Assembly: GCA_001429255.1 (NCBI GenBank)
Contig: LMJI01000001.1
Location: 769,882-833,881 of the forward strand
Origin: Cellulomonas sp. Root930
Lineage (GTDB): Bacteria > Actinomycetota > Actinomycetes > Actinomycetales > Cellulomonadaceae
Direction: 5' to 3'
DNA length: 64,000 nt
Each line of letters opens with the position of its first letter. Position 1 is the stretch's first letter. The notes below the pieces were generated by a model, which was not told where the DNA came from, made no database searches, and worked only from the letters and a program-made list of their open reading frames with translations. Below are positions 51,282-60,584 of the stretch, one piece after another. Made by a program: the position numbers and the translations under genes.

Positions 51282-52394
51282 TCACACCGTGGCGCCGAAC
51301 GCCAGCCCCAGAAGGTACGTGGCCGCCGCGGCGCCGTACCCGATGGCCAGCTGACGGAGCGCGCGCTTGACCGGCGACGCCCCCGAGAGCACCCCGACGG
51401 TCGCACCCGTGGTCAGCAGCGCGAGCCCCACCAGCACCGACGCCCACACCACCGCGGTCAGGCCCTCCGCACCCAGCAGGTACGGCAGGACCGGGATCGC
51501 CGCGCCCGAGGCGAAGAAGCAGAAGCTGGCCGCCGACGCACCGACCGCGGTGCCGACGGCCTCGTGCTCGTCGACCTCGTCGGCGCTCGTCGGCGCGACC
51601 GACCCCGGATCGCCGAGCGTCCGCAGCCGCTCGTCTGCCCGTGCCTGCGCCTCCGCCGGCTCCATGCCGCGGGCGCGGTAGACCAGCGCGAGCTCGTTGG
51701 CGTCGACGTCCAGGTAGGGCAGCGCCGCGCGGGCCGCCTGCCCCGGGCGGGACGCCTCGAGCAGCTCCCGCTGCGAGCGCACCGACACGTACTCCCCCGC
51801 GGCCATCGACAACGCTCCCGCCAGCAGACCGGCCAGGCCGGTCAGCAGCACGATCGACGCGGACGCCCCGCTGGCCCCGATGCCGAGCACCAGCGCCAGG
51901 TTGCTCACCAGCCCGTCGTTGGCGCCGAACACCGCAGCCCGGAACGTGCCCGAGATCCGGTTGCGCCCCCGGGTGGCCAGACCGCGGACGACCTCCTCGT
52001 GGATGGCCTCGTCGGCCGCCATCGTCGGCGTCGCGTCGGCCTCGCCGTCGTATCCCGACCGCGCCTCCGCGCGCTGCGCCAGGGCCAGGACGAACACCGA
52101 CCCGAACCGGCGGGCGAGCACACCGAGCACCCGGGTCCGGAAGTCGCCGCGGCGGGGCTTGCCGACGTCGTCGCCGAGCAGGTCCAGCCAGTGCTGCTCG
52201 TGACGACCCTCCGCCTCGGCCAGGGCGAGCAGGATCTCCCGCTCCTCGCCCGTGCGGCGCGACGCGATGTCCCGGTAGACGGCCGCCTCCGCGCGCTCGT
52301 CGGCCAGATACTGCCGCCACCGCCGGATCTGGGAGCTCGAGGGCGTCTGACGTGCGGGAACGTCCGCGCCCGACGAGGTGGAAGAGGTCTGCAC
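51282..52394 (-). CDS. Ferritin-like/VIT1 fusion transporter (MbfA-like iron exporter)
   Basis: A 370-residue protein. The N-terminal helical domain (about 25-140) has the ferritin-like acids EAAVYRDIAS and EAEGRHEQHW. The VIT1/CCC1 domain (about 150-370) opens RAAVFGANDGLVSNLALVLG and has about five helices with SMAAGEYVSVRSQRELLE. This is the architecture of membrane-bound ferritin A, which exports iron or manganese when it is in excess. Its 3-prime end lies close to the iron importer promoter. The GTG start lacks a strong ribosome binding site. The import and export genes are adjacent but separately transcribed. Confidence 0.88.
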   Translation of the reverse strand: MQTSSTSSGADVPARQTPSSSQIRRWRQYLADERAEAAVYRDIASRRTGEEREILLALAEAEGRHEQHWLDLLGDDVGKPRRGDFRTRVLGVLARRFGSVFVLALAQRAEARSGYDGEADATPTMAADEAIHEEVVRGLATRGRNRISGTFRAAVFGANDGLVSNLALVLGIGASGASASIVLLTGLAGLLAGALSMAAGEYVSVRSQRELLEASRPGQAARAALPYLDVDANELALVYRARGMEPAEAQARADERLRTLGDPGSVAPTSADEVDEHEAVGTAVGASAASFCFFASGAAIPVLPYLLGAEGLTAVVWASVLVGLALLTTGATVGVLSGASPVKRALRQLAIGYGAAAATYLLGLAFGATV

Positions 52395-52535
52395 GCACTC
52401 ATCGTCCCAGCCGCGAGGGCGAGAAACTGGCTCCAGGGCGGTGTTCAGGTTGCCGAATCATCAGTTGTGCACAACCGTGGCCGGGACCGACGGGGGGCCG
52501 ATGCGGCCTTCCGACCACTCCCCGGGAGGCTCCCG

Positions 52536-52949
52536 ATGTACGCCGAGACGGCCGTGTCGCCCTCGCTCTCCGCGATCGCGCCCGCACGGCACTGGGCGCG
52601 GGACCGACTGGCCGAGGCAGGTGTGGACGACGGACGTCTCGAGCTGCTCGTCCTGCTGGTCAGTGAGCTGGTCACCAACGCCGTCGCGCACGCCGACCCG
52701 CCCGTGACCCTGCGCGTGCACGTGGACGACGAGCGCACCCGCGTCGAGGTCACCGACGGCGTCCGCGAGGTGCCCGTGGTGCGCAACCCGCCGCCGACCG
52801 CGTTCGGGGGCCGGGGCGTCATGTTCGTCGACCGGCTGTCCAGCAGCTGGGGGACGGTCGAGGAGGAGGGCGACGCCGCGAAGGCGGTCTGGTTCGAGCT
52901 CCGGCACGACGACGTCAGCGAGCTCGGCGCCTTCTCCACCGAGCGCTGA
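52536..52949 (+). CDS. HATPase-domain regulatory protein (anti-sigma factor-like)
   Basis: A 137-residue GHKL ATPase of the RsbW/SpoIIAB-like type common in actinobacteria. The N box is LVSELVTNAVAHADPPV (about 45-61), the G1 box VEVTDGVREV (about 75-84) and the G2 box GGRGVMFVDRLSSSWG (about 92-107). Such proteins bind sigma factors or anti-anti-sigma factors and may phosphorylate the latter; no partner gene is adjacent. ATG follows GGGAGG. The region before it (52395-52535) shows no other feature. Confidence 0.88.
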   Translation: MYAETAVSPSLSAIAPARHWARDRLAEAGVDDGRLELLVLLVSELVTNAVAHADPPVTLRVHVDDERTRVEVTDGVREVPVVRNPPPTAFGGRGVMFVDRLSSSWGTVEEEGDAAKAVWFELRHDDVSELGAFSTER

Positions 52950-53046
52950 CGCCCGCGGCCTGAGGTCGGACCAGGACCACGGCCCGACCGCTCCCGGCGT
53001 CCGGTAGGTTGCGACCGCCCGTGCCGTGGGACGCGAAGGAGGGGCT

Positions 53047-54081
53047 GTGGCGACGATGGCGGACGTCGCACGGCACGCCGGTGTGTCCGTGAAGACGGTG
53101 TCGAACGTGCTCAGCGGCTACCCCCACGTCCGCGACACGACCAGGGACCGGGTGCTCGTCGCTGTCGACGAGCTCGGCTACGAGATCAACGTGACGGCGA
53201 AGATCTTCCGCTCCGGCCGCAGCGGAGTGGTGGGTCTTGCGGTCCCCGAGCTGGGTCAGCCCTACTTCGGCGAGCTGGCCGACGAGATCCTCTCGGCCGC
53301 CCGCAGCCACGGCCTGCAGGTGCTCATCGAGCCGACGGGATTCACGCGCGAGGGTGAGCTCGCCGCGCTGCGGGTACCCCGCCGTGGCCTCGTCGACGGT
53401 CTGATCTTCAGCCCCGCGGCGCTCGTCCAGAGCGACGCGCACCTCCTCGACGACCTCGGCTACCCGCTCGTCCTCCTCGGCGAGCAGCTGTTCTCACCGA
53501 GCGTCGACCACGTCACCATGCGGAACATCGACGGCGCCCGGGCGGCGACCGACCTCCTCCTCGACGCCGGCCGACGCCACATCGCCGTGATCGGCATGCT
53601 GCATGCGGAGACCGCCGGATCCGCCTCTCTGCGCTACGCCGGGTACCGGCAGGCGCTCGAGGCACGCGGGATCCAGGTGGACACGCGTCTGCTCGGCTGG
53701 TCGGACGAGGCCTGGCACCGGGCCAATGGCGCGCGCGCGATGGCCGCCGTGCTCGACTCCGGCGTGCGGGTCGACGGCGTGGTCGCGTTCAACGACGCGC
53801 TGGCCATCGGCGCGATGTACGAGCTGCAGACGCGCGGCCTGGCGATCCCGCAGGACGTCGGCGTGGTCGGCTTCGACGACATCGAGGACTCGCGCTACTC
53901 CGTGCCGACGCTCACCACCGTCGACCCCGGCCGACGGGAGATCGCGCACGTCGCCGTCGACATCCTCCGCCGCCGGGTCCGCGAGCGGCTCGACCCGAGC
54001 GCGGTGGACAGCGCGCCGGTGCTCTACCTCGCCGGCATGCGCCTCGTGGAGCGAGAGAGCACGCCGCGACGCGACGGCTGA
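53047..54081 (+). CDS. LacI family regulator, probably of the xylanase
   Basis: A 344-residue repressor. The helix-turn-helix is MADVARHAGVSVKTVSNVL (4-22) followed by the hinge region RDRVLVAVDELGYEINVTAK. The periplasmic-binding-like sugar domain (about 60-335) has GVVGLAVPELGQPYFGELAD and the late VGVVGFDDIEDSRYS segment. It lies directly before the xylanase gene in the same direction, 246 bp apart, and palindromes of LacI/CebR type stand in that gap. It should sense a xylo- or cello-oligosaccharide. GTG at 53047 is chosen for AAGGAGG just upstream. Confidence 0.9.
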   Translation: MATMADVARHAGVSVKTVSNVLSGYPHVRDTTRDRVLVAVDELGYEINVTAKIFRSGRSGVVGLAVPELGQPYFGELADEILSAARSHGLQVLIEPTGFTREGELAALRVPRRGLVDGLIFSPAALVQSDAHLLDDLGYPLVLLGEQLFSPSVDHVTMRNIDGARAATDLLLDAGRRHIAVIGMLHAETAGSASLRYAGYRQALEARGIQVDTRLLGWSDEAWHRANGARAMAAVLDSGVRVDGVVAFNDALAIGAMYELQTRGLAIPQDVGVVGFDDIEDSRYSVPTLTTVDPGRREIAHVAVDILRRRVRERLDPSAVDSAPVLYLAGMRLVERESTPRRDG

Positions 54082-54206
54082 CCAGGACGCGGGTCCGATA
54101 CTTGCGTGCTCCGCTCGGCGTTCACGGCCGAGCGTTCGATGCCATCGCTGCGCCTTCACCGCCCAGGGCATTGTTTACACCGATGGAAGTCACCCATAAG
54201 AGTTAA

Positions 54207-54249
54207 GAAACGTTTCGCTGGAGTTATCGCAACTACCGGAGCGCTCCCA
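54207..54249 (+). promoter_or_regulatory. LacI/CebR-like operators upstream of the xylanase
   Basis: GAAACGTTTC (54207-54216) is a perfect palindrome of general LacI form. CCGGAGCGCTCCCA (54236-54249) matches the CebR/CelR box TGGGAGCGCTCCCA at 12 of 14 positions. TTTACA and CATAAG at 54174 and 54195 may be -35 and -10 elements, though with short 15-bp spacing. Confidence 0.65.
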
Positions 54250-54267
54250 TCCCTTGACCGTGCCTGA

Positions 54268-55710
<1,443 letters not shown>

Positions 55711-55739
55711 CGATCTGAGGGCAGGTCCGCACGCGCGAC

Positions 55740-55766
55740 GGGCGCGGCACCGATGGTGTCGCGCCC
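55740..55766. terminator. Bidirectional terminator after the xylanase
   Basis: GGGCGCGGCACC (55740-55751) and GGTGTCGCGCCC (55755-55766) form a 12-bp stem with one G-T pair and a GAT loop, midway between the xylanase stop and the stop of the convergent small gene. There is no T-tract. Confidence 0.7.
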
Positions 55767-55776
55767 GCCGGTGCGT

Positions 55777-56142
55777 CTAGTCCTCCCAGGGCGGCGTCTC
55801 GTCGAGCTTCGTGTAGTACTTCGCCAGGTGGCTCTTGATACGGTCGCGGTCCTTGTCCGGCACGTCGACCCCGCCGCGCGAACCCTGCATGACGGCCGCG
55901 GCGGCGAACACTCCCCGCGGTACGGCCTTCAGGCGCCCGTCGATCACGTCGGCGACCAACAGCTTGTACGCGGTGAAGTTCTGCTTGTTCTCGGCGTCGT
56001 ACCAGACGTGCGCGTCGCGGTACCTCTCGTTCGGCTCGTCCTCGGCCTCGGCCCAGGCGCGGACGCGCTTCTCGGCGGCGTCCCCGTCCCAGGCCCGGTC
56101 GCGGTCGGCCAGCGGGAGGTCGCCGAATGCGGTGACAGCCAT
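55777..56142 (-). CDS. Small protein resembling phage-associated sequences
   Basis: A 121-residue soluble protein opening FGDLPLADRDRAWDGDAAEKR and containing YRDAHVWYDAENKQNFTAYKL (in pieces) and the ending RIKSHLAKYYTKLDETPPWED. The spacing of RDRAWD, WYD, AYKL and the C-terminal KSHLAKYY segment recalls a conserved stretch found with phage head-maturation proteins; that link is from memory. No other phage gene is nearby, so it is a domesticated remnant or a cellular relative. ATG at 56142 has AGGAG eight bases upstream. Confidence 0.7.
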   Translation of the reverse strand: MAVTAFGDLPLADRDRAWDGDAAEKRVRAWAEAEDEPNERYRDAHVWYDAENKQNFTAYKLLVADVIDGRLKAVPRGVFAAAAVMQGSRGGVDVPDKDRDRIKSHLAKYYTKLDETPPWED

Positions 56143-56205
56143 GTGCGGACTCCTCTCGGTCGGTCGTCTCACGACCGTGGCACCGGCGTCGCCGGCTCGC
56201 ATCCG

Positions 56206-57309
56206 CTACGCGTCCGCCCAGGCCTCCCGGCCGGTCCGGACGGTCTCGCCGGTGCGCGCCGCCTCCTCGATGGCCAGACCGAGCAGGTGGTCCTGGCAGC
56301 CGTCGGCCAACGGGTAGGGCGCCGGGCCCTCCCCGCGTACCCACGCACCGGTCGCGTCGAGCAGCGCGGCCACGGCGATGTCGTCGTCGGCCAGACGGGC
56401 GCCCTGGAACGCGTTCCGGTACAGGACCCGGCCGTCCAGGCTCAGGTGCTCGAGGTCGAAGCCGTCGAGGTTCTGCTCCAGGCCGGTGACCCGTCGGACG
56501 ATCGGCGACGTGATGACCGTGCGCTCGTCGACCCACCGCGTGACCGCGTCGTCGACGATCTCGCCGTGCGATCCGCGGACGACGATCCGGTTGGTCCGCA
56601 GCGGGTTGTGCCACTGGTTGTCGGTGAAGTCGTAGAGCGCGCTGCGCCCGTTGCCGAAGTCCAGCGTGGCCAGGATGTTCCACGCGTCGGCCGGCTCCGT
56701 GGCACCGGTCCAGCCGTCGCGACCGAGCGGTCCGAGGAGGGGCGCGGTGAACGTCGAGGCGCGCACGGTGACCTCGCCGCGGCCGGCGTCGAGCAGCCGA
56801 CGGATGAGCCCGACCGCGTGGTACAGATGCGTGGAGCTGATCTGTACGCTCGTCGGTCGGCCGATGGTCCCGGCGTCGACCACCGCGATCCGGGCCGCGT
56901 GAGACGGCATCGACGGGCTGTGCTCGGCCACCTGGACGAGTCCCGACGAGCCGACCTCGGCCCAGAGCTCGCGCAGCCCGTCGGCATCCGGTGCGGGCGG
57001 GGTCTCGGCGAGCATCGGGATGCCCAGCGACACCAGCTCGGCGGTTGCCTCCGGGGTCACGGGCCACGGGACCGAGACGACGACGAACTCCGGGCGGTCC
57101 GTCCCCGAACCGGGGAGCGCGCTGGTGACCAGCTCCTCGATCGTCCGGACGGTCGGCACGCCCCACGCGCGCTCGACCTCGGCACCCCGCTCGGCGGAGC
57201 GCGTGACCACGCCGGTGACCTGGAACCGCTCCGGCATCAGCCGCGCCATGCGGACGAAGAACTCCGCCCGCCACCCGCTGCCGACCACGCCGAACCTGAT
57301 GGGTGCCAT
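56206..57309 (-). CDS. Gfo/Idh/MocA family oxidoreductase
   Basis: A 367-residue NAD(P)-dependent dehydrogenase. The Rossmann motif is FGVVGSGWRAEFFVRMA (6-22) and the EKP-like position is in MLAETPPAPD (about 100-109), where the usual Lys of EKP is replaced. The C-terminal domain (about 125-360) is the sugar-binding part. Members oxidise or reduce sugars and cyclitols, but the altered EKP motif makes activity uncertain. It lies 63 bp upstream of the small phage-like gene and is read in the same direction. Confidence 0.88.
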   Translation of the reverse strand: MAPIRFGVVGSGWRAEFFVRMARLMPERFQVTGVVTRSAERGAEVERAWGVPTVRTIEELVTSALPGSGTDRPEFVVVSVPWPVTPEATAELVSLGIPMLAETPPAPDADGLRELWAEVGSSGLVQVAEHSPSMPSHAARIAVVDAGTIGRPTSVQISSTHLYHAVGLIRRLLDAGRGEVTVRASTFTAPLLGPLGRDGWTGATEPADAWNILATLDFGNGRSALYDFTDNQWHNPLRTNRIVVRGSHGEIVDDAVTRWVDERTVITSPIVRRVTGLEQNLDGFDLEHLSLDGRVLYRNAFQGARLADDDIAVAALLDATGAWVRGEGPAPYPLADGCQDHLLGLAIEEAARTGETVRTGREAWADA

Positions 57310-57349
57310 GGAACCGTCCTCGTCGTCGGTGGGTGCGTCGGCGTCGAGA

Positions 57350-58996
57350 CTAGTCGGCGGTCACCTCGGTGACCCGGCCGTCCTCCACGTGCCACCGGCG
57401 GGTCAGCCGGACCGTCTCCAGCATCCGCCGGTCGTGCGTGACCAGCAGGATCGTCCCCTCGAAGCTGTCGAGCGCCTGCTCCAGCTGCTCGATCGCGGGC
57501 AGGTCGAGGTGGTTGGTCGGCTCGTCCAGCACCAGCAGGTTCACGCCGCGGGCCTGCAGGAGCGCGAGCGCGGCGCGGGTCCGCTCCCCCGGTGACTGCG
57601 ACGACGCGGGTCGGTGGATGTGGTGGCCGCCCAGACCGAACTTGGCCAGCAGCGTGCGGACGTCGGCGGTCGGCCAGTCCGGCACCTCGCGGGAGAAGGC
57701 GTCGACCAACGGCTCGTCGCCCTCGAACGCGCGACGCGCCTGGTCCACCTCACCGACCAGCACGCCCGAGCCGAGGTCGACCGCGCCGGACGTGGGCTCC
57801 AACCGCCCGAGCAGCAGAGCGAGGAGGGTCGACTTGCCGGCGCCGTTCGGACCGGTGACCGCGACGCGGTCCTTCCAGTCGAGCTGCAGGTCGACCGGGC
57901 CCAGGGTGAACGCTCCGCGCGTGAGGACGGCGTGCCGCGCGACGGCGACGACGGCACCGGAGCGGCCGGCCGTCGCGATGCTCATCTGCAGCTGCCACTC
58001 CTTGCGCGGCTCGTCGACCACGTCCAGGCGGGCGATCATCTTGTCGGTCTGCCGCGCCTTCGCCGCCTGCTTCTCGGACGTCTCGCCGCGGTGGTGCTTG
58101 ATGTGCTTGTCGTTGTCGGTCGCCTTGCGACGTGCGTTGCGCACGCCCTTCTCCATCCACGCGCGCTGCATGCGGGCGCGAGCGTTCAGCGCGTCGCGCC
58201 GGGCGGCGTACCCCTCGTACGCCTCGCGGGCCTGGCGGCGGGCGATCGAGCGCTCGTCGAGGTAGGAGTCGTAGCTGCCGCCGTACGTGGTGACGCGCTG
58301 GAGGCTCCGGTCGATCTCGACGACGGCCGTGACCGTGCGGCTGAGGAACTCGCGGTCGTGGCTGACCACCACGATCGCAGCCTCCGACCGGTCGACGAAC
58401 TCCTCCAGGAGATCCAGCCCGGCGGCGTCGAGGTCGTTGGTCGGCTCGTCGAGCAGGTACAGGTCGTACCGCGAGAGGAGCAGCGCCGCGAGACCGACCC
58501 GGGCGGCCTGCCCGCCGGACAGCGCGGTCATCGGGTGGTCGAGGTCGACGGTCAGCCCGAGGTCGTCGGCCACCGTGCCGAGCCGGGCCTCGAGGTCGGC
58601 GCCGCCGAGTGCGAGCCAGCGCTCGAGGGCCTCGGCGTAGACGTCGTCGGCACCGTCCTGGCCCGCGCCGAACGCGTCCGCGGCGTCGTCGAGCGCGCGC
58701 TGCGCGTCCGCGACACCCGTCCGCCGCTCGAGGTGGGCACGCACGGACTCCCCGTCGACACGCTCGATCTCCTGCGCCAGGTAGCCCAGCTGCGCGTGCG
58801 ACGGCGACACCGCGACGCTCCCGGAGTCCGGCTGCCGACGGCCGCCGAGGATCTGCAGGAGCGTGGACTTGCCAGCGCCGTTGGGGCCGACGAGGCCGAG
58901 CACGTCCCCGGGCGCGACGACGAGGTCAACACCGGAGAACAGCTCACGATCGCCGAAGCCGGCCCCGACACCCTTGGCCTGCACTGTTGCGGTCAT
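57350..58996 (-). CDS. ABC-F family ATPase (antibiotic-resistance type)
   Basis: A 548-residue soluble twin ATPase without membrane helices. The first Walker A is GPNGAGKST (37-45), its signature is ALSGGQAARVGLA and its Walker B LYLLDEPTNDLD. The linker (about 230-335) has basic helices with RRKATDNDKHIKHH and SEKQAAKARQ. The second ATPase holds GPNGAGKST (about 376-384) and LLVLDEPTNHLD. ABC-F proteins bind the ribosomal E site, and this linker type resembles actinobacterial resistance proteins that displace antibiotics. The ATG at 58996 is preceded by AAGGAG, which lies in the base of a long hairpin. Confidence 0.9.
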   Translation of the reverse strand: MTATVQAKGVGAGFGDRELFSGVDLVVAPGDVLGLVGPNGAGKSTLLQILGGRRQPDSGSVAVSPSHAQLGYLAQEIERVDGESVRAHLERRTGVADAQRALDDAADAFGAGQDGADDVYAEALERWLALGGADLEARLGTVADDLGLTVDLDHPMTALSGGQAARVGLAALLLSRYDLYLLDEPTNDLDAAGLDLLEEFVDRSEAAIVVVSHDREFLSRTVTAVVEIDRSLQRVTTYGGSYDSYLDERSIARRQAREAYEGYAARRDALNARARMQRAWMEKGVRNARRKATDNDKHIKHHRGETSEKQAAKARQTDKMIARLDVVDEPRKEWQLQMSIATAGRSGAVVAVARHAVLTRGAFTLGPVDLQLDWKDRVAVTGPNGAGKSTLLALLLGRLEPTSGAVDLGSGVLVGEVDQARRAFEGDEPLVDAFSREVPDWPTADVRTLLAKFGLGGHHIHRPASSQSPGERTRAALALLQARGVNLLVLDEPTNHLDLPAIEQLEQALDSFEGTILLVTHDRRMLETVRLTRRWHVEDGRVTEVTAD

Positions 58997-59007
58997 GCGG
59001 TCATTCT

Positions 59008-59051
59008 CCTTCGGCCGAGCCCCGCCGACGGACGGCGGGACTCGGAGAAGG
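59008..59051 (-). promoter_or_regulatory. Leader hairpin masking the ABC-F ribosome binding site
   Basis: In the minus-strand RNA CCGAGUCCCGCCG (59045-59033) pairs with CGGCGGGGCUCGG (59027-59015) around a 5-nt loop. Outside a small internal loop CCUUC (59051-59047) pairs with GAAGG (59012-59008), which is part of the ABC-F ribosome binding site. The 18-bp structure could regulate translation or, alternatively, act as a terminator for the upstream gene. Confidence 0.65.
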
Positions 59052-59082
59052 TACGCGGACGTCCGACCGTGCTGCTCCCTGA

Positions 59083-59934
59083 TTAGGAGTCGAGCGCCGC
59101 ACGCAGACCGTCGACAAGGGGTGTCGTCGGCCGACCGATGAGCGTCCGCAGGTCCGACGTCGCGTCCGCCAGGTCGCCGCGGCGGATGCCTGCGTCGAGC
59201 GTCGCGACGAAGCCCGCGGTGCCCTCGTCGAGACCCACGCCGAGCAGGATCGCGCGGTGCGCGTCGAACGAGACCTGCTGGGCGACGACGGGGACGCCGA
59301 GCAGGGTGGACGCCGCCTCGGCGAGCTCGTCGAACGTCCAGGCGACGTCGCCCGAGAGCTCGTACACGCGGCCGTCGTGGTCGCCGCCGAGCAGCACCGC
59401 GGCGGCGCCGGCGGCGTAGTCGCTGCGGGTGGCGCTGGCGACGCGGCCGTCGCCGGCGCTGGTGAGGATGACGCCCGTGGTCCGGGCCTGCTCGACGGCG
59501 CCGACGTAGTTCTCCGTGTACCAGTTGTTGCGCAGGATGGTCCACGCCAGCCCGGACGCCCGGAGGAGCTCCTCGGTCGCCTTGTGGTCCGGCGCGAGGA
59601 CGAGCTCGGTCGTGTCGGCGTGCGGGGCGCTCGTGTAGACGACGCGGCGGACACCGGCGGCCTTGGCGGCGTCGATGACCCGGCCGTGCTGCGCGACCCG
59701 CCGGCCGACGTCGCTGCCGGAGACGAGCAGGACGGTCTCGGCGCCGGCGAACGCGGTCTCCAGCGACGCGGCGTCGTCGTAGTCGACGGCGGCGGTCCGG
59801 ACGCCCAGGTGCGCGAGCAGCTCGGGGCGGCGGCCGCCCGCGACGATCTGGTCGGCGGCGAGCCCGCCGGCGAGGAGGTGCTGGACGACCAGCGGGCCGA
59901 GGTGGCCGGTGGCACCGGTGACGACGACGGACAT
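59083..59934 (-). CDS. qorB: NAD(P)H:quinone oxidoreductase 2-like, NmrA family
   Basis: A 283-residue atypical short-chain dehydrogenase resembling E. coli YtfG/QorB. The NADPH motif is VVTGATGHLGPLVVQHLL (3-20), followed by AGGRRPE (about 32-38) and the substrate region LRNNWYTENY (about 138-147). It reduces quinones. It is divergent from an HxlR regulator, exactly as ytfG is from ytfH. It is followed after 86 bp by the ABC-F gene. Confidence 0.9.
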   Translation of the reverse strand: MSVVVTGATGHLGPLVVQHLLAGGLAADQIVAGGRRPELLAHLGVRTAAVDYDDAASLETAFAGAETVLLVSGSDVGRRVAQHGRVIDAAKAAGVRRVVYTSAPHADTTELVLAPDHKATEELLRASGLAWTILRNNWYTENYVGAVEQARTTGVILTSAGDGRVASATRSDYAAGAAAVLLGGDHDGRVYELSGDVAWTFDELAEAASTLLGVPVVAQQVSFDAHRAILLGVGLDEGTAGFVATLDAGIRRGDLADATSDLRTLIGRPTTPLVDGLRAALDS

Positions 59935-60007
59935 GGGGAGTTCCTCTCGGTGGAGCGACTGGGTGTCGTCCGCCGCAACCGGCCGCGTGCCGGGAACCTT
60001 CCAGATC

Positions 60008-60034
60008 GTGGGTACCCACTTTGGCGTAAGGTAC
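60008..60034. promoter_or_regulatory. HxlR operator and leaderless promoter
   Basis: GTGGGTACCCAC (60008-60019) is a perfect 12-bp palindrome. GTACC (60012-60016) and GGTAC (60030-60034) form a wider inverted repeat. TAAGGT at 60027-60032 is a -10 element six bases before the HxlR GTG, so a bound regulator would cover its own promoter. Confidence 0.65.
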
Positions 60035-60038
60035 GCAC

Positions 60039-60410
60039 GTGACGGTGAGCAACGAGGTCAGCGCCCTGGAACGCCTGATGACCGACGGAGTTCTCGCGGC
60101 CGCGTGCCCGTCGCGCGTCGTCCTCGACCACGTGACCAGCAAGTGGGGGGTCCTGCTGCTGGTCGCCCTGTCCGAGCGCACCATGCGGTGGGGCGAGCTG
60201 CGACGGATCGTCGAGGGCATCAGCGAGAAGATGCTGGCCCAGACCCTGCGCACCCTCGAGGCCGACGGGATCGTGCACCGCGAGGTGACCGCCAGCATCC
60301 CGCCGCGCGTCGACTACTCCCTCACCGAGCGCGGGTCCGAGCTCGTGGCCCGGCTGCTGCCGCTGATGGAGTGGATCATGGACAACGCCGAGGAGATCGT
60401 CGCCGGCTGA
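60039..60410 (+). CDS. HxlR family redox-type regulator
   Basis: A 123-residue HxlR winged-helix regulator. It has Cys at residue 23 in the ACPSRVVLDHVTSKW stretch (about 22-36), a position used for thiol sensing in YodB/QorR-type proteins. LRRIVEGISEKMLAQTLRTLEADGIVHREV (in pieces) forms the recognition helix and wing. It probably represses the divergent qorB in response to quinones or electrophiles. GTG start, leaderless. The 174-bp gap that follows it holds nothing I can identify. Confidence 0.9.
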   Translation: MTVSNEVSALERLMTDGVLAAACPSRVVLDHVTSKWGVLLLVALSERTMRWGELRRIVEGISEKMLAQTLRTLEADGIVHREVTASIPPRVDYSLTERGSELVARLLPLMEWIMDNAEEIVAG

Positions 60411-60584
60411 GCGGCAGCCAGGCGCTCATCGGCGTCGACAGGGGCTTGCCCGAGCGTGCCCTGAGGTGTTCCGTCGGACGAGTGAGGGTCCGCGACTGAA
60501 CTCGGGCCCCTCGGATGCCGACAACTAGGCGTGGGCTCCGCGATCCGGGCCCGCCTCGCACGTCGACGTCTTGGAGGGCAGGCC

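Noticed and set aside
52513-52538. CGGGAGGCTCCCG before the HATPase gene as an RBS-masking hairpin
   Set aside because: Only about four base pairs around a five-base loop could form, too weak to claim.
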